Shown here: one piece after another, positions 16,772 to 24,787 of the stretch | How the letters are laid out: each line of letters opens with the position of its first letter | Numbering within the stretch: position 1 is the stretch's first letter | Assembly (NCBI GenBank): GCA_023415915.1 | Contig: JAEZIZ010000002.1 | Span: 1-45,912, forward strand | Reading direction: 5' to 3' | Source of the DNA: Bacillota bacterium | GTDB lineage: Bacteria; Bacillota; Clostridia; Christensenellales; SZUA-584 | Length of the DNA: 45,912 bases | Program-made: the position numbers and the translations under genes | The notes under the pieces: generated by a model | The model's database searches: none | The model's input: only the letters and a program-made list of their open reading frames with translations | Told to the model about the DNA's origin: nothing

Positions 16772-17138
16772 ATACTTACCTCCGATTATTAATTTATTAA
16801 AACAGTCACAGCCTTTTTATTATTCTCATTTTAGCGGAGACGCAACAAAAATGATATGCTCAAAAATACCGCATCAATGAGGGAACGTTACCAAGGCTCA
16901 AATAAAGGTTTCGACATTTCTTTAAAAAATCCTTTTATGAATTGCAAATATTATAGGTTAATTACTATATTATAAATTATAAAGGGCTAAAATATGTTGC
17001 AGATTGTTGTAAAGGGAACGTTTTCGAAAAACTATTGACATGTACTCCAATTGTGATAATATAAATATATCAATCCAAATTGTTTTTTGCGTTTCAGCGG
17101 GTTCATAATGAGAGAATAAAAAGGAGGTTAGTTTCGGT
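16772..17138. promoter_or_regulatory. Divergent control region with two LacI-type operators
   Basis: Between the divergent M24 and dehydrogenase genes lie GGAACGTTACC (16882-16892) and GGAACGTTTTC (17015-17025). Both share the central AACGTT of the operators near lacI. A likely promoter for the dehydrogenase has TTGACA at 17035-17040 and TAATAT at 17057-17062 (16-base spacer). The second operator ends nine bases before the -35 box. The rest is AT-rich with no gene. Confidence 0.7.
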
Positions 17139-18167
17139 ATGAGCGAAAAAATGCGCGCGGCCGTATTTGAAGGCAACGGTGTGCTCAAGATTAAAGAAGT
17201 AGACAAGCCGAAAATACGAAAGCCGGATGATCTGATTTTAGAAATCGAGGTGTGCTCTATCTGTGGTACAGACGTACACATAATGTCGGTTCCGCCGGGC
17301 TACATTGCAGAGCCGGGTACTATACTTGGGCATGAACTGGTAGGAAAAGTTGTCGAGGTCGGCGCAAATGTGACCACGCTTAAGGTAGGCGACAGGGTGG
17401 TAACCAATCCGAACGATTACTGCGGCGTGTGCGAATACTGCCAGATGAACAAGCCGAACCTCTGTAAGAACATAATACCCATGGGCATCGGCGCTGACGG
17501 CGGTTTTGCGGAATATGTTGTCGTGTCGGAAAAAGTAGCGCATAAAATAGCAGACGATCTGCCGGCCGATATAGCCGCGTTTGCTGAACCGTTGGCGTGC
17601 CTCGTAAACGGCAAAAACAAAATACCCGTAAGCCCGGGAGACAGCGTTGTCGTAATTGGCGCCGGAGCTATAGGGCTTTTATTCACGCAGATGATGAAAG
17701 CGTGCGGCGCATACCCTGTTATCGTATCTGAACCGGCGCCGATGAGAAGAGAATTTGCGTTGAAGTGCGGTGCGGATTTCGTTGTTAACCCGCTGGAGCA
17801 GGATCTTGAGCAGTTTGTGCACGACAAGCTCGGAATAGGCGCTGACTACGCGATAGATGTTGTCGGCTCTCAAATATGGGAGGCAATAAAAGCGGTCAGA
17901 AAAGGCGGAACGGTATTGCTGTTCGGCTTCAACGGCAAGGCAAAACCCTCCTTTGAACAATGTCATATCACCAACAGAGAGATATCGATACTCGGCACAT
18001 GGATAGCCAATGCGTCGTTCCCGCAGGCAGTGAAGATTCTCGAAAGCGGAGTGCTTGATCTGGTGCCTCTTATAACACACCGCCTCCCTCTTGAGAAAAC
18101 CGAGGAAGGCATAGAGATATTGAGAAAGGGCGAGGGTATCGAGATATTGATAGACCCTAGGCTTTAA
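17139..18167 (+). CDS. Zinc-dependent medium-chain dehydrogenase
   Basis: A 342-residue MDR enzyme of the threonine/sorbitol dehydrogenase type. The catalytic zinc site is CSICGTD with GHELVGKVVEVG; the structural zinc site is the four-Cys lobe CGVCEYCQMNKPNLC. The NAD site has VVIGAGAIGLLF. It probably oxidises a sugar or polyol hydroxyl, or reduces the matching carbonyl. It is followed 16 bases later by a rhamnose-mutarotase-like gene, and its promoter has a LacI-type operator. AAAGGAGG precedes the ATG. It is distinct in sequence from the two dehydrogenases of the BMC operon. Confidence 0.88.
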   Translation: MSEKMRAAVFEGNGVLKIKEVDKPKIRKPDDLILEIEVCSICGTDVHIMSVPPGYIAEPGTILGHELVGKVVEVGANVTTLKVGDRVVTNPNDYCGVCEYCQMNKPNLCKNIIPMGIGADGGFAEYVVVSEKVAHKIADDLPADIAAFAEPLACLVNGKNKIPVSPGDSVVVIGAGAIGLLFTQMMKACGAYPVIVSEPAPMRREFALKCGADFVVNPLEQDLEQFVHDKLGIGADYAIDVVGSQIWEAIKAVRKGGTVLLFGFNGKAKPSFEQCHITNREISILGTWIANASFPQAVKILESGVLDLVPLITHRLPLEKTEEGIEILRKGEGIEILIDPRL

Positions 18168-18183
18168 GAGAGGAGAAAGCGAT

Positions 18184-18531
18184 ATGAAACGTTATTGTTT
18201 TGTTATAGAGATCAACGAAGACCAGATGGAAGATTACGTTGCGCTGCATAAAAACCCGTGGCAGGAGACGCTGCAGGGCCTTAAAGACGCAGGAGCAAAG
18301 GAGCTTCTCATATACCGCTATAAAAACTTTTCGATACTTTTCTACGAATGCGAGGATATAAACGAGGTTTACCGCAAATGGGGAGCCACCGAGACGTGCA
18401 AGAAATGGAACGCGCGGCTCGCAAACGCGTATAAAGTATCGCCGAGCATAGACGGTTCGGATGACGTCGAAACGCTTGAAAAGATATTCGACTTAAATCA
18501 GCAGCTTGCCGGAAAGCTTGAACAATATTAA
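18184..18531 (+). CDS. rhaM: L-rhamnose mutarotase-like protein
   Basis: A 115-residue protein of the RhaM/YiiL family (dimeric alpha-beta barrel), which interconverts alpha and beta anomers of L-rhamnose. Family features: RYCFVIEI first strand, the catalytic-region LHKNPWQE, GLKDAGAKELLIYRYKNFSILFYECED, and a W-rich middle (YRKWGATETCKKWN). The length is normal for the family. It follows the zinc dehydrogenase with AGAGGAG and is ended by a strong terminator. The actual sugar may be another 6-deoxyhexose or pentose. The symbol reflects family membership. Confidence 0.78.
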   Translation: MKRYCFVIEINEDQMEDYVALHKNPWQETLQGLKDAGAKELLIYRYKNFSILFYECEDINEVYRKWGATETCKKWNARLANAYKVSPSIDGSDDVETLEKIFDLNQQLAGKLEQY

Positions 18532-18549
18532 TAAATGATGATACCACGT

Positions 18550-18590
18550 AACAAAGGACACTCTGCTAAAGCGGAGTGTCCTTTGTTGTC
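18550..18590. terminator. Strong bidirectional terminator
   Basis: Arms AACAAAGGACACTC (18550-18563) and GAGTGTCCTTTGTT (18574-18587) pair perfectly, with TGC/GCG flanking a TAAA loop. It lies between the convergent mutarotase and lacI genes and serves both. Confidence 0.9.
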
Positions 18591-18627
18591 ATATGCTAAT
18601 ATTCAAAATCCTCGTAACGATGATAAA

Positions 18628-19644
18628 TTATTTCGGCGTGCTTCCGCGCTCGATCAATTCGCCTGAGAAGAAGACGCGCTCGTGTTCGTTTGGAATGCCG
18701 TTTATTTTATTGAGCAATATTTTGGCGGATATGGCGCCTATATTGTGTATGGGCTGCGCTATAGTAGTCAGCATCGGCTCTATGACCTCGCAGATCTCGT
18801 TATTATCGAATCCTATAACGCTGATGTCGTCGGGTATCTTTATGCCCGCCTGCTTTAAATACTTCATTACGCCAAACGCCAGCGGGTCGGCCGCAGTCAT
18901 AATAGCGTCTATATCGGGATTTTTTCTCAGCAGCTCTTTAGCGGCCTTAAATCCGATATCCCTGCCGAAAGTCTCTTCTTTTTTGGAAGGGAAATATACC
19001 AGATTCGACGAGAACGCAAGTCCGCAGTCCTCGAGACCTTTCATATATCCCTCGTAACGGAGGTATGTTACCTGAACGTCCCGCGGGAAGTTGACGTATG
19101 CGATTTTTCGCCTGCCTTTACTACAAAGGAATTTAACAGCCTCGCGAGTGCTGTTGTAACCTTCTGTTGCGACCACAGAAATGTTTTCATAGTTCCTGTA
19201 TGCATAATCGATGAATACAATAGGCAGTGTCTCAGAAAGTGTTACAAAATGGTCCTGCGTTTTAGCGTCCATTTTATATGTGCCGTATATAAGCCCGTCG
19301 ATTTTCCGGGCGAGGAGTTTTTGCGCGTATTTTATTTCTGCCTCGGGGCTGTTTCTTGTGTCGCAAAGAGTAACCATATAACGCTGTGAATATGCCACTT
19401 CCTCTACGGCCTTGAAAATCTCTGTGTAGAAAAGGTTTGACGCGTCAGGAATCATCAACGCAATAGTCATTGACTTTTGTGTACGAATGCTCTGCGCAAA
19501 ACAGCTTGGTTGATAGTTGAGCTTCTTAATCGCTTCCAAAACCGCCTTTTTCGCTTCAGGACTGGTAGAGCCGTTGTTGATCACGCGCGATACAGTCGAT
19601 TTTGATACTCCCGCCAGTTTTGCGACATCCCATATAGTTGCCAT
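18628..19644 (-). CDS. LacI-family transcriptional repressor
   Basis: A 338-residue regulator. The N-terminal HTH is TIWDVAKLAGVSKSTVSRVIN, given here in parts as IWDVAKLAGVS and KSTVSRVI; the hinge follows (LNYQPSCFAQSI). The periplasmic-binding-like effector domain is residues 60-330 (IALMIPDASNLFYTEI, VIGFDNNEICEVI). It should repress in the absence of a sugar ligand. Two AACGTT-centred operators lie between its own TATAAT-like box (complement of 19730-19735) and its ATG, so it is probably autoregulated. The same motif is found upstream of the M24, dehydrogenase and first TIM-barrel genes. Confidence 0.93.
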   Translation of the reverse strand: MATIWDVAKLAGVSKSTVSRVINNGSTSPEAKKAVLEAIKKLNYQPSCFAQSIRTQKSMTIALMIPDASNLFYTEIFKAVEEVAYSQRYMVTLCDTRNSPEAEIKYAQKLLARKIDGLIYGTYKMDAKTQDHFVTLSETLPIVFIDYAYRNYENISVVATEGYNSTREAVKFLCSKGRRKIAYVNFPRDVQVTYLRYEGYMKGLEDCGLAFSSNLVYFPSKKEETFGRDIGFKAAKELLRKNPDIDAIMTAADPLAFGVMKYLKQAGIKIPDDISVIGFDNNEICEVIEPMLTTIAQPIHNIGAISAKILLNKINGIPNEHERVFFSGELIERGSTPK

Positions 19645-19681
19645 GTTACCTCCAATAAAGCTACTTTAAAATATATCGGTT

Positions 19682-19705
19682 GGAACGTTCCCTTGGTAAC
19701 GTTCC
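19682..19705. promoter_or_regulatory. Tandem LacI-type operators in the lacI leader
   Basis: GGAACGTTCC (19682-19691, a perfect palindrome) and GGTAACGTTCC (19695-19705) lie 13 bases apart. They are downstream of the likely lacI start of transcription, where a bound repressor would block its own gene. Confidence 0.75.
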
Positions 19706-19849
19706 TAATAGGAGCGAATTAATTCGCTTATTATATTCGTTGTTTTTTCGACAAATCCTTCTTTTTAGGAAAAAAGAGCTGAAATTAAGTAAAAAAATAT
19801 CGTTATAAAAAAGGAGTTCTTGAATTTATGTCGAAATATACTATACAAC

Positions 19850-19890
19850 GGTAACGTTCCCGTTGAAAACTTAAAAATACTCTTTATATG
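19850..19890 (+). promoter_or_regulatory. LacI-type operator and promoter of the TIM-barrel gene
   Basis: GGTAACGTTCC at 19850-19860 lies inside the wider imperfect palindrome ACGGTAACGTTCCCGT. It is followed by a possible promoter TTGAAA (19863-19868) and TATATG (19885-19890), 16-base spacer. As at the dehydrogenase promoter, the operator sits just upstream of the -35 box. The rest of 19706-19849 is AT-rich with no gene. Confidence 0.65.
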
Positions 19891-19952
19891 AACAAAAGGC
19901 ATTGGACGCAAAAAACACGATGGGTTGAAATTTAATTAACGAGGAGTATGGT

Positions 19953-20945
19953 ATGAGCAAAATCAAGTACAGCGCAATCATTGGATCGCTCGGGCAGACA
20001 TGTGACCGCTTCATGAAATGCGGGTATAAAGACCCGAATGTCGATAAGGTTGAATTCCCGGACGTCATCAAGAATCTCGAGAAAATGCAGGTTTTGCAGG
20101 GAGCGGATCTGTATCAGGCTCCTACAGGCCCTTTGTCGGATCCTGATACCGTGAATGAAATACTCACGGGATCGGATCTCATTGCCTCTTCTGTACTGCC
20201 TTTGGTGTTTGGCGAGAGAATCTGGCAAAAAGGGTCTATCTCCGCGGCAGACCCCGAAGTTAGAAAAGCCGCAATGAAGCTTATTAAGCAGAATATTGAC
20301 TTTAACGCAAAACTCGTGGGCAACCCGAGCGTCAATCTATGGCTGGGGCAGGACGGCTTTGACTATCCGCTGCAGACAAACTATTCGAACCAATGGGATT
20401 ACCTCATTAAGTCGGTAAGAGAGCTTGCGGACTATAATCCGAATATAAACCTGACGCTTGAAGGCAAGATAAGAGAACCCCGGAACCGTTCGCTGGTAGA
20501 TACAACAATGACCGCGCTGTTAATGTGCATGGAAGTAGACAGGAAAAATGTGGGCGTTGCAATTGATACCGGACATGTGTTTCAATCACAACAGAACGTC
20601 GCGCAAAATATCGAAGTCGCGGCAAGATACGGTAAGCTTTTCATGATGCACGCGAACGACAACTTTAATTTATGGGACGATGACATGGTAGTCGGATCGC
20701 TCAGGCTGACGGAATATATAGAAATGTTCTACTCGCTGAGAAAAGTGGGTTATGAAGGCTTCATATCGGTAGACATCTTCCCATACAGAGAGGACCAGTA
20801 CGCGGCGACGCGCGAAAGCGTTCTCAACATGAAAAAGTATGATGAGATGATAGACATCATTGGCTTTGATAAGTTAAGCGACGTAATCGAAAACGGCGAT
20901 CCGTGCGAGATGACCAGGGTAATCCGCGAATCTATTTACAAATAA
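19953..20945 (+). CDS. TIM-barrel sugar isomerase/epimerase-like protein
   Basis: A 330-residue protein of the xylose-isomerase-like TIM-barrel superfamily (AP_endonuc_2). Probable metal and substrate ligands are E of NLTLEGKIREPRN, D and H of AIDTGHVFQ, H and D of MMHANDNFNLWDDD, and D of ISVDIFPYRED. Members interconvert aldoses and ketoses or epimerise keto-sugars, including some L-rhamnose isomerases. It is the only gene of its operon, controlled by the LacI-type operator just upstream. With the mutarotase and kinase in the same region it is a candidate for the isomerase step, but the sugar cannot be named. Confidence 0.75.
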   Translation: MSKIKYSAIIGSLGQTCDRFMKCGYKDPNVDKVEFPDVIKNLEKMQVLQGADLYQAPTGPLSDPDTVNEILTGSDLIASSVLPLVFGERIWQKGSISAADPEVRKAAMKLIKQNIDFNAKLVGNPSVNLWLGQDGFDYPLQTNYSNQWDYLIKSVRELADYNPNINLTLEGKIREPRNRSLVDTTMTALLMCMEVDRKNVGVAIDTGHVFQSQQNVAQNIEVAARYGKLFMMHANDNFNLWDDDMVVGSLRLTEYIEMFYSLRKVGYEGFISVDIFPYREDQYAATRESVLNMKKYDEMIDIIGFDKLSDVIENGDPCEMTRVIRESIYK

Positions 20946-20981
20946 CAACAAACAGGCAACAGTGTCTTTTCTTCACAAGTA

Positions 20982-21049
20982 GAGACCGGCGCACGGGCTT
21001 TTGGAAGAAAACGCGGCTGAATTTAATATAAAGCCGTGCGTCGCGTCTC
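20982..21049 (+). other. Long imperfect hairpin downstream of the TIM-barrel gene
   Basis: Arms around GAGAC..GCGCACGG.CTTT (20982-21002) and its near complement AAAGCCGTGCG..GTCTC (21030-21049) form a roughly 20-pair imperfect stem with a 27-base loop. There is no T-tract after it. It may be a processing or attenuation structure between this gene and the ABC operon. Confidence 0.4.
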
Positions 21050-21168
21050 GTAATATTCAGCTAACATGTAAAGCATAAAGGGACGGATAGTTAATTAATC
21101 CTTTTAAGATCTGTGCTGCTTTTTACAGTTCCGGCTGTCGGCTTTTTCCGGATTGTTATGAGTAATTG

Positions 21169-21266
21169 GAATACCAGCATGCTTGAAACGGATTTTATGA
21201 GCGTTGGTATTCGGAAGTACATTCCACTATTTGATTGCGAATCAAATAAATTGCGAATCAAATAAA
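21169..21266 (+). promoter_or_regulatory. Control region of the sugar ABC operon with inverted and tandem repeats
   Basis: GAATACCA (21169-21176) and TGGTATTC (21205-21212) form a perfect inverted pair 28 bases apart, flanking a possible -35 TTGAAA (21183-21188). Further on, TTTGATT-GCG-AATCAAA (21230-21246) is a perfect inverted repeat. The 16-base unit TTGCGAATCAAATAAA is then exactly duplicated in tandem (21235-21250, 21251-21266), ending at the ribosome site. No AACGTT-type LacI operator is present, so this operon probably answers to another regulator. Confidence 0.5.
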
Positions 21267-21280
21267 AAGGAGAGGGAGTA

Positions 21281-22768
21281 ATGCAAGACCACGTTATTTT
21301 GGAAATGCAGAATGTCAGCAAAAGCTTTTCGGGCGTGCAGGTTCTTAACAAAATCAATCTGAGTGTGAAAAAGGGAGAAGTTCACGTATTGGTTGGAGAG
21401 AACGGCGCTGGGAAATCGACACTGATGAAGATCATATCAGGCGTATATAAAAAAGACGAGGGACAGCTCTTTTTTGAAGGCAAGCCTGTAGAGATCAAAG
21501 GCGTGCGCCATGCGCAGGAAATGGGAATAAGCATAATTCATCAGGAGTTTAATCTGCTTCCGAACAGAACTATAGGCCAGAACATATTTCTTGGAAGGGA
21601 GCCTATAAAGAACAAGCTGCTTAAGACTATAGACAAAGAAAAGATAAACGCCCGCAGCAAAGAGCTGCTTGGGTTTCTTGGGGTTACGCTGGACCCGAAC
21701 CTTAAAGTCTCGACTCTTGGTATAGCGCAGCAGCAGATGATAGAAGTCGCAAAAGCGCTATCGTTTGATTCCAAGGTACTCATAATGGACGAGCCTACAG
21801 CGACGCTGACAAAGAACGAAATCACGAAACTGTTTGAGACGATACATAAGCTGAAGAGCGAAGGCGTTTCAATAATATATATCTCGCACCGTTTAGAGGA
21901 GCTCAAAGAGATAGCCGATACGATTAGCGTATTAAGGGACGGCTGTATGGTCGGCAAGCTGGACGCAAAAGAAGCCACCACGGATCAGATAATCAAGATG
22001 ATGGTAGGCAGGGAAATCAAGAACCAGTATCACAGGCAATATCAAAAGGCCGGAGAAGAAATTCTTAAAGTGGAGAATCTTTGTTCATACCGGTTCAAAG
22101 ACATAAACTTATGCGTCAGAAAAGGAGAAATCGTCGGGCTGTCCGGCCTTGTAGGCGCTGGGAGGACAGAAGTAATAAATTCTATTTTCGGCTACGATAC
22201 CTTTGAGAGCGGCAAGATAACTCTTTTCGGAAAAGAGTACAGGCGGATGAACACAGGGCTTGCCACCAGTTTGAAAGTAGGACTTGTGCCGGAAGACCGC
22301 AAAGACCAGGGCGTGCTTGTCGAGATGCCGATAAAAGAGAACATAGTGCACGCATCGCTGAAAAAGCTATTCAAGGGCGGAATCATAAACAAAAAGATTG
22401 AAACTGATACGGCCGAAAAATATAAAAAAGATCTAAACATAATCACTAGTTCCATCAAAAAACTCGTCAAGTTTTTGAGCGGAGGGAACCAGCAAAAGGT
22501 TGTGGTTGCAAAATGGCTTTGCGCTGATTGTGAATTGATACTGTTTGACGAGCCTACCCGCGGCATAGACGTCGGAGCAAGGGAAGAAATCTATGAGATC
22601 ATGAACGGGCTTGTCAAGCAGGGCAAGGCGATACTGATGATATCTTCGGATATGCCCGAGCTTATAGGCCTGTGCGACCGGATATACGTGATGAAAGACG
22701 GCAGGATTACCATTGAGTTTGATAAAGAGGAAGCCGAGCAAGAAAAGATCCTGGCTTACAGCATATAG
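21281..22768 (+). CDS. Sugar ABC importer, duplicated ATP-binding subunit (RbsA/MglA type)
   Basis: A 495-residue ATPase made of two ABC domains. The first half has Walker A GENGAGKST, signature STLGIAQQQM and Walker B VLIMDEPTATLT. The second half has a degenerate Walker A (GLVGAGRTE), signature LSGGNQQKV and Walker B LILFDEPTRGIDVG. This is the standard design of ribose/galactose/rhamnose-type carbohydrate importers (CUT2). GGAGAGGGAG precedes the ATG. Two permeases and a binding protein follow, with 13-base or overlapping spacing, forming one operon. The kinase and isomerase genes downstream suggest the imported sugar is used through them. Confidence 0.95.
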   Translation: MQDHVILEMQNVSKSFSGVQVLNKINLSVKKGEVHVLVGENGAGKSTLMKIISGVYKKDEGQLFFEGKPVEIKGVRHAQEMGISIIHQEFNLLPNRTIGQNIFLGREPIKNKLLKTIDKEKINARSKELLGFLGVTLDPNLKVSTLGIAQQQMIEVAKALSFDSKVLIMDEPTATLTKNEITKLFETIHKLKSEGVSIIYISHRLEELKEIADTISVLRDGCMVGKLDAKEATTDQIIKMMVGREIKNQYHRQYQKAGEEILKVENLCSYRFKDINLCVRKGEIVGLSGLVGAGRTEVINSIFGYDTFESGKITLFGKEYRRMNTGLATSLKVGLVPEDRKDQGVLVEMPIKENIVHASLKKLFKGGIINKKIETDTAEKYKKDLNIITSSIKKLVKFLSGGNQQKVVVAKWLCADCELILFDEPTRGIDVGAREEIYEIMNGLVKQGKAILMISSDMPELIGLCDRIYVMKDGRITIEFDKEEAEQEKILAYSI

Positions 22769-22781
22769 GGAGGGATAAATC

Positions 22782-23756
22782 TTGAAAACGAATAAATTTC
22801 GCGCAAAAGAACAATTAGGTTTGCTGGTCGGGGTCGTTTTACTGTTCATATTCATGAGTATATTTGCGGAAGGCTTTTTTGGATGGTACAACATACAAAA
22901 CCTTTTAAGAGATGCTTCAGTGCTGCTGGTAGTTGCGTCCGGTATGACTCTGGCCATACTTATCGGCAAGATAGACATGTCGGCAGGGTCGGTAATGTCG
23001 CTTACCGCGATAGTAACGACGCTGCTTCTTTCAAACGGAGTTAACATTGTACTCGCGCTGTTGGCGGGCCTCGCAAGCGGAGCGCTCATAGGGTTTATTA
23101 ACGGATACCTTGTAGGCATACGCAAACTTGACCACTTTGTATCGACTTTTGCGACGCTCAGCCTTGCCAAAGGGCTTGCGCTTGTGCTGTGCGACGGGGA
23201 CATAATCAATACGGGAAGCGCCAGCTTTAAAGCCATAGGAGCGAGCACGAGCATTTTTTTGGGGCTGCATGTTCACATCTGGATAATGCTGGTGATACTG
23301 CTCGTGATGTTCGTACTGCTATACAGGACGCGTTTCGGATACAAGGTGTTTTCAATAGGAGGCTCTGAGCAGGCGTCGACTCTGGCGGGTATAAGAACTG
23401 ACAGGGTGTACATAAAAGTATTTGTCATATCGGGCGTACTGGCGTCGGTGGGCGGAATAATGCTTGCCAGTCAGGCGAACAACGGCAACGCCACAATTGG
23501 TACGGGATTCGAGTTTAAAGCCATCGCCACCGTTATTATCGGCGGAACGCCGTTCGACGGAGGAAAAGGCGGTCTTACAGGCACGATTATCGGCGCGTTC
23601 CTGATATCGATACTGCAAAACGGCCTGAGGTTTTTAGGGGTCACGCCGTCACTGCAGTACGTGATAATAGGATTTGTCATACTTATCGTTATCATACTCG
23701 ACGTAATACTGAACGAACACCGAAAACTCGAAGAGCTAAGGAGAGTGGAACAATGA
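22782..23756 (+). CDS. Sugar ABC importer, permease 1
   Basis: A 324-residue CUT2-family permease (RbsC type) with eight to ten hydrophobic segments. Family hallmarks: ASGMTLAILIGKIDMSAGSVMSL near residue 50, seen as GMTLAILIGKIDMSAGS; GFINGYLVG; and the cytoplasmic coupling motif GGTPFDGGKGGLTGTIIGA. The start is TTG at 22782, 13 bases after the ATPase gene, with GGGAGGGA ahead. The stop overlaps the next permease start (ATGA). It forms half of the membrane channel together with permease 2. Confidence 0.93.
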   Translation: MKTNKFRAKEQLGLLVGVVLLFIFMSIFAEGFFGWYNIQNLLRDASVLLVVASGMTLAILIGKIDMSAGSVMSLTAIVTTLLLSNGVNIVLALLAGLASGALIGFINGYLVGIRKLDHFVSTFATLSLAKGLALVLCDGDIINTGSASFKAIGASTSIFLGLHVHIWIMLVILLVMFVLLYRTRFGYKVFSIGGSEQASTLAGIRTDRVYIKVFVISGVLASVGGIMLASQANNGNATIGTGFEFKAIATVIIGGTPFDGGKGGLTGTIIGAFLISILQNGLRFLGVTPSLQYVIIGFVILIVIILDVILNEHRKLEELRRVEQ

Positions 23757-24718
23757 AACAAAAAGCAGCGGGTTTCTTTCTAAAATACTCAAAAGTATTA
23801 TTGCTGGTCGTCATTGTGGTGATTGCAAGCATCTACGCAAACGACCCTGTTGAGAATATATTTACCGTTCTGATGAGCCAGGCGCCGTTCATGCTCGTAT
23901 ACTGCTTCGGAATGACGCTGGCCATAATAACGGGCGGGCTTGACCTGTCGATAGGCTCTGTTGCCGCTTTTTCGTCGTATGTCGCGGCTACAATAATAAT
24001 AGAAGGACAGGTAGTTTTAGGCTTAGTGGTCGGCGTGCTTATAGGAGCGGCAATAGGCGCTCTTAACGGTATGCTTATTGCAAAAGTGAAGCTTCCGCCG
24101 TTCATCGCCACTTACGGCATGGACTGGGTAATACGCGGATTTGTACTGTTTATGCTTGCGGGGAAGAAGATTTTCGGCTTCGGCCCGGCATTTACTCAAA
24201 TCGCCAAGGGCGAAATAATAAAGTTTACCGATACTACAAGGATATCCAACCCGTTTGTTATCGCGCTAATCATATTTGCAGTACTGCTGTTCATATTAAA
24301 AAAGACGGTTTTTGGACGGAATATCTATGCCGTTGGCGCAAACGCAAACGCGACGCGCATAACAGGCGTAAACACAAAAAAGATCATAATAATCGTTTAT
24401 ATGATATCCGGGCTGCTCGCTGCGATAGCAGGATTGCTGTACGCTTCGGTGCTTGACTGCGCCGAGCCGCATATGGGGACAAACTACTCGCTTATGGGCC
24501 TGGCGTCAACGCTTATAGGCGGAACAGCCATCTCCGGAGGAAAGGGCGGAGTGGGAAATACCATTATCGGCGTATTGATAATGGTGTTCTTAACAAACGC
24601 GCTTCTGGTATTGGGAGTATCGCATCTTTGGCAGGAAGCAGTATTCGGAGTAGTAATCATATTTGCTGCTCTCATGGAAAACGCTAGGCAGAAGCAAATG
24701 CTTGTGCTGCAGTCGTAA
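23753..24718 (+). CDS. Sugar ABC importer, permease 2
   Basis: A 321-residue RbsC-type permease. It has the GMTLAIITGGLDLSIGSVAA hallmark, LNGMLIAKVKLPPFIATYG and the coupling motif GGTAISGGKGGVGNTIIG. It overlaps permease 1 by four bases, so the two are translationally coupled. The presence of two different permeases suggests a heterodimeric channel, as in rhamnose-type (RhaPQ) and AI-2-type CUT2 importers rather than the single RbsC of ribose systems. Substrate assignment remains open. Confidence 0.93.
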   Translation: MKQKAAGFFLKYSKVLLLVVIVVIASIYANDPVENIFTVLMSQAPFMLVYCFGMTLAIITGGLDLSIGSVAAFSSYVAATIIIEGQVVLGLVVGVLIGAAIGALNGMLIAKVKLPPFIATYGMDWVIRGFVLFMLAGKKIFGFGPAFTQIAKGEIIKFTDTTRISNPFVIALIIFAVLLFILKKTVFGRNIYAVGANANATRITGVNTKKIIIIVYMISGLLAAIAGLLYASVLDCAEPHMGTNYSLMGLASTLIGGTAISGGKGGVGNTIIGVLIMVFLTNALLVLGVSHLWQEAVFGVVIIFAALMENARQKQMLVLQS

Positions 24719-24787
24719 CATTGCCTAATCAGCGTATATTAACGCTTGTATATTAGGGTAAAACAATCATTTTACAGGAGGAAGGAA

